From JANPCX01 sp966211815 (GTDB lineage: Bacteria; Pseudomonadota; Gammaproteobacteria; Burkholderiales; Burkholderiaceae_C): DNA of 64,000 nucleotides. Positions 19,501-28,892 of the stretch are shown here, one piece after another. The translations under genes were made by a program, and so were the position numbers. The notes under the pieces are model-generated. The model made no database searches. It was not told the origin of the DNA and saw nothing but the letters and a program-made list of their open reading frames with translations. Each line of letters begins with the position of its first letter. Positions within the stretch are counted from its first letter, which is position 1. The stretch lies in the NCBI GenBank assembly GCA_966211815.1, contig CBIHOD010000015.1:1-64000 (forward strand), written 5' to 3'.

Positions 19501-20058
19501 ATGCCCGGCCTGGCCGGCATGACCCTGCTGGCGTCGGGTGGCGTGGCGCTGATCTACAACCCGGTCGCCTTGGCCACCCTGTACGGCGAATCCGCGCGCG
19601 CGGCCACGTACGCGGCCTTCCACGCGCAGACGCCCGAAGTGGTCGTGCCCGTGGAGACGCCGGAAGTCGCGGCGCCCGCGGCGCCGCTGGTGCTGGTGGT
19701 CGACGATTCCCTCACCGTGCGCCGCGTGACGCAGCGCCTGCTGGTGCGGGAAGGCTACCGCGTCGTGCTCGCCAAGGACGGCCTGGAAGCCCTCGAAGTG
19801 CTGGCCGACGAGAAGCCGCGCGTGGTGCTCAGCGACATCGAGATGCCCCGCATGGACGGTTTCGACCTGTTGCGCAACATCCGCGGCGACCAGCGCCTGA
19901 AAGACCTGCCGGTCGTCATGATCACCTCGCGGATCGCCCAGAAGCACCGCGATTACGCCGTCGAACTCGGTGTGGACCACTACCTCGGCAAGCCGTATTC
20001 CGAAGAAGAGCTTTTGGCGTTGGTCAGCCGTTACACCACCGTGAACACCCTGGCTTAA
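13582..20058 (+). CDS. chpA: Hybrid chemotaxis histidine kinase ChpA/PilL
   Basis: A 2158-residue CheA-type kinase for twitching motility. The first ~550 residues are helical and FimL-like. Three phosphotransfer domains carry a His: H761 (FHTLKGSSRMVG), H1155 (AHSLAGSSATVG) and H1369 (LHTLKGGARLAG), separated by long acidic Pro/Ala/Glu linkers. A dimerisation helix pair (LLDRLVNEAGEVSI), HATPase (HLLRNSVTHGVE, DDGAGLDLRRIR, GRGIGMDVVRSEVNAMGG) and a CheW-like domain follow. A C-terminal receiver has the acceptor D2085 (VLSDIEMPRMDG). It follows pilJ by 68 bases and is the largest gene here. The Pseudomonas ChpA is longer and has more transfer domains. Confidence 0.95.
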   Translation: MHTPTRDIDSSTDLSALAWVHDELRRSLDAAHKSLRRFVKESEAMAGADVDAVDPSVLRSARAQIHQGVGALELVGLSAAATLLRASEAAVQRYIAKPGKLTSLVVDDIEKASFALLDYLSRLLAGSPISPLSLFPQYRAVQEIAGADRIHPADLWTVDWQWHNLPSDPTAVAREPDAATQSALEQQMLTMMRGASNKVFARMSDIFAGLGEGSAQAQTAALWKLAAAAFEAQATGLLKPDVYSKRLASRLLSQLRLVAKGDGDAAVSERLAQDILFFCAQSASPGAGQDAPRLATVRQYWRLSQNPPADYTKSSLGRFDPSWLAQARKRVAAAKDSWSAVAGAEMHRLTGLAEQFSLVGDSLKRLFPSGEVLAAELQQAVAMTQQSGSAPPAPMAMEVATSLLYLEACLEDGELDSDGQAERVARLSQRLSAVRRGEASEPLEPWIEDLYRRVSDRQTMGSVVQELRASLSEAEKQIDLFFRDPTKREVLVSVPNQLSSMRGVLSVLGMDQAAAALLRMRDEVDGLASTEIDQAHIRDAGVFDRLAGNLGALGFLIDMLSVQPNLVKSLFVYDPQAGVLAPVMGRGNGAQGEPQRSSLPQVEPRLIEQVQSLSLNAVRDDVPLAEVTRDLERLSQEAHAADQPGLAAMASTAQTALQQAVDDEDASAVRGDVSEALADFVHTASGPIGLDDIPPAPPAAAKAPASSPAVPSHSLDEDPEMREIFLEEAREVLDTARTALDALRQGPGELAELTTLRRAFHTLKGSSRMVGLVEFGDAAWTGEQIYNTRLAEPASDDAALTEFTDWALDHLAQWVEDIATGQDANRKSSTMAQAAEALKGAAPPVQLESQQAAATQPAALQPPVAAPLPVVEELLSKIDLSLGSPAAPEATDRPDRQPEFQLPPLTLPDAASAPPVPEPAVEEIALDLSALDGLSLNTDIPSAEAIELPEAAELPETAELPEVSGDASEAMPPLPVQDRTNWANTDYPLMLEAFEHLTTQPQPLDSSFGSSSHGALDPVESIEMIEIDLVDFADEAAAAAPTAELSPPEADFSSDDLLNLDVGEAEPAPQEAQPPADEAGPADAPESAAEPATGEQVAQDDDQVKWVGPLRVSLPLFNIYLNEADELSRRLSTELAEWSLELHQPISENAVAMAHSLAGSSATVGFADLSHLARMLEHAEMRVQAIGRGTPEEAALFVAVAEEIRHLLHQFAAGFLKQPDPDLLQRLAEHEISSAKRLEEAAAAQDLAALESGRGALDEAADAAEPPPAADSAWASLPAEALLDGLGKGELKPLAALSVDASRSAVVHASALEDGEEDIDAVDAVDIDLFPIFEEEAQELLPQLSGQMRDWADAPADKSLGSACMRTLHTLKGGARLAGAMRLGELAHRLETRIEHVMAMDEPQAADVAALESRADALMHTFEALRARDAASYADAVQQAEDAAAVSPSAESRQGLSGLMPLASLPPVESPVLPLAAAVAPARDNEESHGLAAAGERSARAVEPVSGKQDPAEALPEVDWSRFANAAVVSRGPGAGTGGGTASSVRVNATLLDRLVNEAGEVSITRARIESEVSQMRGTLGDLTDNLERLRMQLRDIEIQGETQMSSRLEAAKAADQSFDPLEFDRFTRFQELTRMMAESVNDVATVQRTLQRTVEGAEDELAAQARLTRNLQDDLLRTRMVEFEGLSDRLYRVVRQAAKETGKQVRLDIVGGSIEVDRGVLDRMTGAFEHLLRNSVTHGVELPAVRQQAGKDPVGSITVALSQEGNEVSIEFRDDGAGLDLRRIRAKGESMGLLQADQAYPDAELANLIFTPGFSTADKVTELAGRGIGMDVVRSEVNAMGGRIETATSLGQGTSFKLQLPLTTAVTQVVMLRCGNVTVAVPSNLVEIVRRASSEEVDKAYASGAYTFGDRPVAFFWLGALLQVSPKSAETVGRMRLVVVVRSAQQRVAVHVDEVLGNQEVVVKNLGPQLSRMPGLAGMTLLASGGVALIYNPVALATLYGESARAATYAAFHAQTPEVVVPVETPEVAAPAAPLVLVVDDSLTVRRVTQRLLVREGYRVVLAKDGLEALEVLADEKPRVVLSDIEMPRMDGFDLLRNIRGDQRLKDLPVVMITSRIAQKHRDYAVELGVDHYLGKPYSEEELLALVSRYTTVNTLA

Positions 20059-20098
20059 GCGCGCATCAAAGCGTTGTGACTCAGGTTATGCTGCCCAT

Positions 20099-21127
20099 AT
20101 GTCCCAACTAGTCGACCACCTCGCCGACCTCACGGGGTACCGTGACCGTGACGTCCTGGACGTCACCCTGGTCGGCGCGATGAAAGACCTGTTGCGGCCC
20201 GAATGCGTCGCCATCTACCGGGCGGTCGGCGAGAGCGGGCAGGAGCGCTGGTTGACCCGGGCGCGCCTTTCCGCCAGCGACCTGGTGGCCACCGCCGACC
20301 CCGCTTGGGTCGACATCGAGGCCCTGCCGATGCTCTCGCAGCACCCGCAGCGCCTGCAGGCGATGAATTCCCGCGAGATCACGCAGGTGACCTCGGGCAA
20401 GTTCCACGTCACCGTCTTCCCGGTGGCCACCGACCGCGACGTCGTCGCCGTGATGGAGATCACTTCGGCCCTGCCGCTTTCCACCGACGAACAGCGGCTG
20501 GTGGGCAGCATTTTGCGCATCTACCGCAACTTCCAGGGCCTGCTCGATTACAGCGAACGCGACACGCTGACCGGCCTGCTCAACCGCAAGACCTTCGACG
20601 AGAGCTTCCTCAAGGCCACCGCGGAGCCCCAGCTCCCGGCGGGCGCCAACGACTCCGAGCGGCGCGCCCTGCAGGCGGGCGGGACCTACCTGGGCGTGCT
20701 CGACATCGACCATTTCAAGCGGGTCAACGACACCTACGGCCACTTGATCGGCGACGAAGTGCTGCTGCTTCTGTCGCGACTGATGCGCGCCACCTTCCGT
20801 TTCCACGACCGGCTTTACCGCTTCGGCGGCGAAGAGTTCGTCGTACTGATGCGCTGCGCCAATGAAGAGGACGCCGCTCAGGCTTTCGAACGCCTGCGTT
20901 CCAACACCGAGGAATACGCTTTCCCGCAGGTCGGGCGCATCACCGTCAGCATCGGTTTCACGCTCGTCAAGCCGGGCGACACGCCCAGTGGCGCCTTCGA
21001 GCGCGCCGACAAGGCGGTCTATTACGCCAAGGGCCACGGCCGCAACTGCGTCTTCAGCCACGCCGAGCTGGTCAAGCGCGGCGAGCTCGAAGACGACTCC
21101 AAGACGGGCGACGTCGAGCTGTTCTAG
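20099..21127 (+). CDS. Diguanylate cyclase (GGDEF domain)
   Basis: A 342-residue protein with an N-terminal GAF-like sensory region (about 10-160) and a GGDEF domain that makes cyclic di-GMP. The active-site loop is RFGGEEFVVLMR. The product-inhibition site RFHD lies exactly five residues before GGEEF, so feedback control is expected. The metal-binding segment GVLDIDHFKRVNDTYGH is intact. No transmembrane helix is visible. It starts 40 bases after chpA, so it is probably cotranscribed with the pilus chemosensory genes, linking them to c-di-GMP. Confidence 0.93.
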   Translation: MSQLVDHLADLTGYRDRDVLDVTLVGAMKDLLRPECVAIYRAVGESGQERWLTRARLSASDLVATADPAWVDIEALPMLSQHPQRLQAMNSREITQVTSGKFHVTVFPVATDRDVVAVMEITSALPLSTDEQRLVGSILRIYRNFQGLLDYSERDTLTGLLNRKTFDESFLKATAEPQLPAGANDSERRALQAGGTYLGVLDIDHFKRVNDTYGHLIGDEVLLLLSRLMRATFRFHDRLYRFGGEEFVVLMRCANEEDAAQAFERLRSNTEEYAFPQVGRITVSIGFTLVKPGDTPSGAFERADKAVYYAKGHGRNCVFSHAELVKRGELEDDSKTGDVELF

Positions 21128-21505
21128 CCGAGCGGGCAGGCCGTTGTTCTGCGGCCCGCCGAGTCCACCGCCCTGGGGCCAGGGCCGAAAAACAAGATAA
21201 CGCTTCCGCCCTGGGCTGGTGCCCGGCGGGCGACCCGGCCCATCGCGGGCCATGTGCGGGCTTGGCTCACACGGCAGCTGCTTCAGCGCCGACCTGTCCC
21301 GTCACCGCGATGACCGGCGTGCGCGGCCGGGCGCTGCGGGCCCTGGTGCGCCTGCGCCCGCCGGCTTGCTTGAAGGGTCGAAAGCGACTGCCGTTACGGT
21401 TTGAGCCGACTGGCCAGTTCCCCATGGAGCGAGCAGTCGAAAAAATGGTGCCTTGCCGGGCGCGCGCCTCATGGGGCGCCTCGGCACTGCTCAGGGAACA
21501 AAAAG
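21128..21505. other. 378-bp gene-free region after the diguanylate cyclase
   Basis: No supported gene is visible. Short ORFs on both strands overlap one another and lack family features. An imperfect GC hairpin near 21134-21160 (GGGCAGGCCG against CGGCCCGCC) follows the cyclase but lacks a T-run. The region presumably holds the promoter of the E2-like gene. AGGGA at 21492-21496 is its ribosome binding site. Confidence 0.5.
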
Positions 21506-22387
21506 ATGACGGCGGTTGAGAAGTTGCGGGCCACCCGCGCAGAGAAAACCGTCTGGGCGATGAACCGGGCCATGGTCGCCGAATACCTGGTGACCATGGC
21601 TTCGGAAGTCGACGCAACTGACCTGGAGCGGTTGCGGGCGCGGGCCCGTGCCACCGGCCGCGAAGCACCGTCTTTCACCGCAATCGTCATCAAGGCGGTC
21701 GCGCTGTTGATGCGCGAGCACCCGCAGGCCAACCGCGCCATCCTCGGGCCGCCAGGATTCCGGTCCCTGTTCCAGCTGCGGGGCCAGGACGTATGCGTCG
21801 CGGTCGAAAAGAGCCTGCCCTGCCTGCCCGGCCTGGCCATGCCCGGCATGGTCAGGCAGGCGGCGGACCAGCAGCTTCTCGGCATCACCCATGCGCTGCG
21901 GTCGTTCGCGCAGCGGGGCGAGTCGGAGTGGCCCGAGCTGGCTCGTTTCATGCGCATCCTGCGCTGGGTGCCGCGGCCGCTGTCGAACTGGCTGATCAAT
22001 CTGCCTTACCACTGGCCGTCCCTCTGGCCGAAGTACCGCGGCTGCGCGGCCTGGGTCAATGCCCCGTCCAAGGCGGGCGCCGACCTGGTGATGACCGCCT
22101 GGCCCTGGCCGTTGAACTTCTCCTTCGGCGTGGTCAAGCCCCGGCCCTTCGTGGTCGACAGCGAGGTGAGGGCGGTGCCGACCATCCCCCTGGTGCTGGT
22201 TTTTGACCGTCGCATCATGGGCGGCGGCCCCGCGAGCCGCCTCTTCGCCCGCTTCCAGGACATCATCGCCAACGCGGACGAAGTGTTCGGCGACGAGTTC
22301 CCGTCGCAGGCCGGCTCAGGGGGAGTCGCGGACGCAGATGGAAAGCACGCCGGGGTTACCCTCCCGGTCGACGTTGTCGACGCATAG
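21506..22387 (+). CDS. E2-like 2-oxoacid dehydrogenase acyltransferase-domain protein, catalytic motif degenerate
   Basis: A 293-residue stand-alone homologue of the catalytic domain of dihydrolipoamide acyltransferases (chloramphenicol acetyltransferase fold), without lipoyl or E1/E3-binding domains. The similarity includes SFTAIVIKAVALLMREHPQAN and the C-terminal VPTIPLVLVFDRRIMGGGPA. Family enzymes carry FDHRxxDG at the last site. Here the catalytic His is R235 and the Asp is G239, so ordinary acyl transfer is unlikely. The start ATG has AGGGA nine bases upstream. No E1, E3 or lipoyl gene lies nearby. It ends 31 bases from the convergent xdhC. Confidence 0.75.
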   Translation: MTAVEKLRATRAEKTVWAMNRAMVAEYLVTMASEVDATDLERLRARARATGREAPSFTAIVIKAVALLMREHPQANRAILGPPGFRSLFQLRGQDVCVAVEKSLPCLPGLAMPGMVRQAADQQLLGITHALRSFAQRGESEWPELARFMRILRWVPRPLSNWLINLPYHWPSLWPKYRGCAAWVNAPSKAGADLVMTAWPWPLNFSFGVVKPRPFVVDSEVRAVPTIPLVLVFDRRIMGGGPASRLFARFQDIIANADEVFGDEFPSQAGSGGVADADGKHAGVTLPVDVVDA

Positions 22388-22418
22388 CCGGCGGATGCGC
22401 CATTCGCTTCTGCGTAAT

Positions 22419-23228
22419 TCAGGGTGTCACAGGCTGCATCAGCAACTGTGCCACCGCGGACACCGCGATCACCTCGGGTTCCTTGCCGTCGATGCCTGGC
22501 AGGCCGATCGGGCAGGTCATCCGCGAAAGCGCGTCCTGGTCGGTGCCGCGCTCGGCGAGGCGGTGCAGGAATTTCCGGTGCTTGGTGCGCGACCCGATCA
22601 GACCGAAGAAGCCGAAATCGCCCCGGCGCAGGATGGCCTCGGCGATGCGCTGGTCGAGCGCGTGCTGGTGGGTCAGCACCAGGTAGAAGGCACCGGGCGG
22701 CGCCAGGGCGACTTCGGCCTCCACCGCATCCACCGCCAGCTTGCGGATGTGGGGCGGCCAGTCGTCCTGGCCCGCCAGGCGCGCGGGGAATTCGGCTTCG
22801 CGCTCGTCGATCCAGTCGACGCTCACCTCCAGCACCGCCAGCAGTTGGGCGATCGCCCGGCCCACGTGGCCAGCGCCGTAGAGCTGCAGGTGGAAGCGCG
22901 GCTCGGGCGGCGGCCAGTCTTCCAGGTGCCGCGCCGACAGGCGTTCGAAGCGCAGCGTCACCGCGCCCCCGCAGCACTGGCCCAGGCGGGGGCCGAGCGG
23001 GTAGTCGATGCAATGGCTGGCCGCGCCGTCGCCCGCCAGCAGCGACCTCGCATGCGCGATCGCCTCGAACTCCAGGCGTCCGCCGCCGATGGTGCCGGCG
23101 ACTTCGGCGGCGCCGACGAGCATGCGGGTGCCCGGCCCGCGGGGGATGGAGCCTCGCGCGGACGCCACTTCCACCAGGGTGGCCAGGCGGGCTTGGCTCA
23201 ACCACGCGGCGGCAGTGTTTCGCAGCAT
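22419..23228 (-). CDS. xdhC: Xanthine dehydrogenase accessory protein XdhC
   Basis: A 269-residue protein that binds and sulfurates the molybdenum cofactor and inserts it into xanthine dehydrogenase. It shows the XdhC/CoxI region VEVASARGSIPRGPGTRMLVG, the cysteine-bearing GPRLGQCCGGAVTLRFE, and a C-terminal Rossmann half (LYGAGHVGRAIAQLL, FFGLIGSRTKHRKF). The ATG at 23228 is preferred. A GTG at 23252 in frame would add eight residues that overlap a repeat. It is the last gene of the xdhABC unit. Confidence 0.93.
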   Translation of the reverse strand: MLRNTAAAWLSQARLATLVEVASARGSIPRGPGTRMLVGAAEVAGTIGGGRLEFEAIAHARSLLAGDGAASHCIDYPLGPRLGQCCGGAVTLRFERLSARHLEDWPPPEPRFHLQLYGAGHVGRAIAQLLAVLEVSVDWIDEREAEFPARLAGQDDWPPHIRKLAVDAVEAEVALAPPGAFYLVLTHQHALDQRIAEAILRRGDFGFFGLIGSRTKHRKFLHRLAERGTDQDALSRMTCPIGLPGIDGKEPEVIAVSAVAQLLMQPVTP

Positions 23229-23402
23229 CTCCCTCACCCCAGCCCTCCCCACCGCGCCCGGGGGAGGGGGGCCATGGCGCCCAGACGCCTTCGCAGACTG
23301 TCGATCGATGTTCCAAATAGAGTGGCTACCGCTCCCGCTTGCGGGAGAGGACCGCTGTGAGGCTGGCGCACGCCGCTCATGGTGACAAACACGGCAAAGG
23401 AC
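23229..23402. repeat. Intergenic repeat region between xdhB and xdhC with a CTCCCGC hairpin
   Basis: The spacer carries a CTCCCTCACCCCAGCC stretch beside G-rich complementary sequence (23228-23275). A short perfect hairpin, CTCCCGC (23332-23338) and GCGGGAG (23341-23347), follows. Such elements are widely dispersed between genes in GC-rich proteobacteria. It may lower xdhC expression relative to xdhAB. The repeat-family membership is inferred. Confidence 0.45.
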
Positions 23403-25789
23403 TCAGTCCCTGCCCATCGTGCTCCGCACGGCCTCCACCGACCGCAGGATCTCCTCGCTCGTCGCCGGCGCCTGCAGCGGCGGGTCGACGCGGTGGCCGC
23501 CCACCGCCGAGACGGCGTCGCGGATCGCGAAGAACACCGAGAACGGCAGCAGCAGCGGCGGCTCGCCGACGGCCTTGCTGCGGTGGATGCTGTCCTCGGC
23601 GTTGGTGTTGTCGAACAGCCGCACATTGAATTCTTCCGGGCAGTCGTTGGCGGTCGGGATCTTGTAGGTGCTGGGGGCATGGGTCATCAGCATGCCCGCT
23701 TTGGCCGAGCCGTCCAGCGGATGCCACACCAGCTCTTCCATGGTCAACCAGCCCATGCCCTGGATGAAGGCACCCTCCACCTGGCCGATGTCCAGTGCCG
23801 GGTTGATCGAGCGGCCCACGTCGTGCAGAACGTCGGCCCGCAGCAGCCGCCATTCGCCGGTCAGCGTGTCCACCAGCACCTCGCTCACGGCGGCGCCGTA
23901 GGCGAAGTAGTAGAACGGCCGGCCATGCAGTTTCTCGCGGTCCCAGTGCAGGCCGGGCGTGGCGTAGAAGCCGTCGGACCAAAGCTGGATGCGCTCGAAG
24001 TAAGCCTTCGTCACCAGTTCGGTGAAAGCGATGGCGGTGCCGCCGGCATGCACCGCGCCGCCCGCGAAAGCCACGTCGGCCGCCTCGCAACCCTGCAGCC
24101 GCGCGGCCAGCGCGGCCAGCCGCTCGCGGATCTGCCGCGCCGCGTCCTGCGCCGCCTTGCCGTTGAGGTCGCTGCCGGTGGAGGCCGCGGTGGCCGAGGT
24201 GTTGGCCACCTTCTGCGTGTCGGTGGCGGTGACGCGCACGCTTTCGAAGGGAACGCCCAGCTCGTCGGCCACCACCTGGGCCACCTTGGTGTTCAGGCCC
24301 TGGCCCATCTCGGTGCCGCCGTGGTTCACCAGGACGGAGCCGTCCCCGTAGACATGCACCAGCGCGCCGGCCTGGTTCAGGTGCTTGACGTTGAACGAGA
24401 TGCCGAACTTCACCGGCGTGAGCGCCAGGCCGCGCTTGAGCACCGGGCTGCGCGCGTTGAAGGCGGCCGCGTCGAGGCGGCGGGCGCGGTAGCCGCTCGT
24501 GGTTTCCAGCTCGCGCACCAGCTCGTGGATGACGTTGTCCGCCACCCTCTGGCCGTAGGGCGTCGTGTCGCAACTGTCCTTGCCGTAGAAGTTCGCGCGC
24601 CTCACGTCGAGCGGGTCCAGGCCGAGCCGGCGGGCGACGCCGTCGAGGATGTATTCGGTGACGATGGCGCCCTGCGGCCCGCCGAAGCCGCGGAAGGCGG
24701 TGTTGCTCTGGGTGTTGGTGCGGGCGCAATGGCCGTGCAGCGAGACGTCGGGCAGCCAGTAGGCGTTGTCGACGTGGCACAACGCGCGGGTCATCACCGG
24801 CGCCGACAAGTCGGCCGAATGGCCGGCCCGCGACACCAGCGTGACCTCCAGGCCCAGTAGCCGGCCGAGGTCGTCGTAGCCCGCTTCGTACTCGTACCAG
24901 AAGCAGTGGCGCCGGCCGGTGATGAGGAAGTCGTCGTCGCGGTCGGGCCGCAGCTTGACCGGGCGGCCCAGGTGGCCAGCGGCGACGGAAGCCGCACAGG
25001 CGAACAGCGACGACTGCGACTCTTTGCCACCGAAGCCGCCGCCCATGCGACGGCAGGTGACCTGCACCTGGTGCGATTGCAGTTTCAAGGACTTCGCCAC
25101 CAGGTGCTGCATCTCGCTCGGGTGCTGGGTGGAGCAATGCACGAGCATGGCGCCGCCTTCCTGCGGCACGGCGTAGCTGATCTGGCCCTCCAGGTAGAAC
25201 TGTTCCTGGCCGCCGACAGACAAGGTGCCCTTGAGCCGGTGCGGCGCCGCCTCGATGGCCGCGCGCGCGCCGCCCTCGCGCGTGGCGCGCGACAGGTGCA
25301 TCGGCGGCACGACGTGGCGGCCCTGCGCATGCGCTTCGGTCGGCGACAGCACACCGCCGGGCAGCGGCTCGATGCGCAGCAACTCCTTGGCCCGGGCCGC
25401 GGCGCGGCGGGCGGCAGCGCGCGTCTCGGCCACCACGAGGAAGACGGGTTGGCCGAGGTAACGCACTTCGCCGTCGGCGAGGATGGGGTCGTCGTGCAGC
25501 AGCGGGCCGCAGTCGTTCTCGCCGGGGATGTCGGCCGCCGTCAGCACCGCCACCACGCCGGGCATGGCGCGCAATGCCGACGCGTCGAAGGCCGGCGCGT
25601 CGAACCGGCCGAAGGCCACGGGCGACAGGCCAAGCGCGGCGTGCAGCGTGCCGGCCAGCTCCGGCAGGTCGTCGACATAGGCGGCTTCGCCCGACACGTG
25701 CAGGTGGGCCGACTCGTGCGGCCGCGAGCGGCCGGCTGCCGGCGTGAGGGCTTGCGGTTGCTGCAGCGCGGTGGCGGGCAGGCGGTCGT

Positions 25790-25793
<4 letters not shown>
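23403..25793 (-). CDS. xdhB: Xanthine dehydrogenase molybdopterin-binding subunit XdhB
   Basis: A 796-residue large subunit that hydroxylates hypoxanthine and xanthine at the molybdenum centre. Key segments are GEAAYVDDLPELAGTLHAALG, GQEQFYLEGQ (substrate-binding Gln-x-x-Phe), CRRMGGGFGGKESQ, AFRGFGGPQG, and the catalytic-Glu region near the C terminus (VGEPPLLLPFSVFFAIRDA). The ATG at 25793 overlaps the xdhA stop by four bases, so the two are translationally coupled. Length matches the bacterial two-subunit enzyme. Confidence 0.97.
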
Positions 25794-27403
<1,610 letters not shown>

Positions 27404-27549
27404 GGCGCGCGCTGGTGGTGTGGGGGCTCTTGCATCATAGTGAGGCTCCGGGCGCGTGTCTGGCCGAAAAGGGCCCGCCGGCCCGCGTCGCGTGCATCCC
27501 GTCGAACCCATCCGCTCCACCGCCCACCGCCACTGGAAAGTCCACCGCC

Positions 27550-28587
27550 ATGACCGATTTCCCGCCGATTCCCGAAGACCGCCTGAAAGCCCTGCTGCGT
27601 TCCATGCCCAAGGCCGAGCTGCACATCCACATCGAGGGCTCGCTCGAACCCGAGCTGATCTTCGAACTGGCGCGGCGCAACGGCGTCGCCTTGCCTTACC
27701 CCAGCATCGAAGCGCTGCGCGCCGCCTACGCCTTCACCGACCTGCAGAGTTTCCTCGACATCTACTACGCCGGCGCCAGCGTGCTGCTGCACGCGCGGGA
27801 CTTCGAGGACATGGCCTTCGCCTATTTCCAGCGCGCCGCCGCCGACAACGTCGTGCACGCCGAGCTTTTCTTCGACCCGCAGACCCACACCGACCGCGGC
27901 GTGCCCATCGGCGCCGTCTTCGAAGGGCTGGCGCGCGCCCGCGAGCGCGCTCGCGCCGAACTGGGCGTCGGCAGCGCGCTGATCCTGTGCTTCCTGCGCC
28001 ACCTCAGCGAAGAAGCCGCCTTCGCGACGCTGGAGGCCGCGCTGCCCTACCGCGACCAGTTCATCGGCGTCGGCCTGGACAGCAGCGAGCGCGGCCACCC
28101 GCCCGAGAAGTTCGCCCGGGTCTTCGAGAAGGCCCGGTCGCTCGGCCTGAAGGCCGTGGCCCATGCCGGCGAAGAGGGGCCGCCCGCCTACATCTGGAGC
28201 GCGCTGGACGTGCTGAAGGTCGAGCGCATCGACCACGGCGTGCGCGCCATCGAAGACCCGACGCTCATCGCCCGGCTGGCGAAGGAACGGGTGCCGCTGA
28301 CGGTCTGCCCGCTGTCCAATGTGAAGCTCTGCGTCTTCCCCGAGATGGCGCGGCACAACCTCGCCGAGCTGCTGGCCGCCGGCCTGTGCGTGACGGTCAA
28401 CTCCGACGACCCCGCCTACTTCGGCGGCTACATGAACCAGAACTTCCTGGCGCTGTTCGCCGCGCTGCCGCAGCTCGGCGCGCGCGAGGCCTATCAGCTG
28501 GCGCTGAACAGCTTCGAGGCGAGTTTCGTGGGGGAAGAGGTGAGGGCGGGGTGGCGGGAAGAGCTGGACCGCGTGTTCGCGGGTTGA
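27550..28587 (+). CDS. Adenine deaminase (adenosine deaminase family, AAH1/PA0148 type)
   Basis: A 345-residue zinc amidohydrolase. N-terminal metal site PKAELHIHIEGSLEPELIFELA, then FFDPQTHTDRGVP, GLDSSERGHPPEKF, VAHAGEEGPPAYIW, ERIDHGVRAIED, and the metal Asp pair in VNSDDPAYFGGYMNQNF. These last features, including IEGSLEPE and NSDDPAYFGGY, match the proteobacterial adenine deaminases I recall (Pseudomonas PA0148) better than true adenosine deaminases. It would convert adenine to hypoxanthine, the substrate of the divergently read xdhABC. A purely adenosine-specific role cannot be excluded. Confidence 0.88.
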   Translation: MTDFPPIPEDRLKALLRSMPKAELHIHIEGSLEPELIFELARRNGVALPYPSIEALRAAYAFTDLQSFLDIYYAGASVLLHARDFEDMAFAYFQRAAADNVVHAELFFDPQTHTDRGVPIGAVFEGLARARERARAELGVGSALILCFLRHLSEEAAFATLEAALPYRDQFIGVGLDSSERGHPPEKFARVFEKARSLGLKAVAHAGEEGPPAYIWSALDVLKVERIDHGVRAIEDPTLIARLAKERVPLTVCPLSNVKLCVFPEMARHNLAELLAAGLCVTVNSDDPAYFGGYMNQNFLALFAALPQLGAREAYQLALNSFEASFVGEEVRAGWREELDRVFAG

Positions 28588-28892
28588 GTTTCCGTATCCG
28601 TTCGGGCTGAGCCTGTCGAAGCCGGCGGGTACCTCCACAACTCGTTTAGGCTCAGCCTGTCGAAGCCGGTGACGCGGCCCCCCAGTGCTTCGACGAATTG
28701 AAGTGACCCGGGCCCTTCGACATGCTCAGGGCGAACGGCTAGGGATTCGGGCCGAGCCCTTCGATTTGCCTTGATCCGGTGCTTGTCGAAACAGCAGGCT
28801 GCGGCAAATCGAAGGTCAATACATGCCTCTCGGAGCCGGTGTGTGCCTCCCAGGTCCGTTTACCCTGAGCCTGTCGAAGGGCCCTTGCCACC
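28588..28892. repeat. Intergenic cluster of GTTCGGGCTGAGCCTGTCGAAG-family repeats
   Basis: This convergent spacer between the adenine deaminase gene and puuD contains no gene. It is packed with degenerate copies of one repeat: direct at 28599-28625, 28642-28669 and 28855-28886, inverted at 28711-28738, and partial near 28745-28765. Within it, CCTTCGATTTGCC (28758-28770) pairs perfectly with GGCAAATCGAAGG (28803-28815). The same repeat family recurs at 58549-58766. The pairs can form hairpins in RNA from either strand and could end transcription or protect 3' ends. Confidence 0.85.

Noticed and set aside
16471..19980. 1169-codon open frame on the minus strand inside chpA
   Set aside because: It is antisense to a well-supported kinase. 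Its product is His/Gln/Ala/Gly-rich without domains, as produced by codon bias on the complementary strand of GC-rich genes.
28599..28886. Possible CRISPR array
   Set aside because: The repeats vary in sequence, orientation and spacing and have no uniform spacers or cas genes. They are dispersed intergenic repeats.
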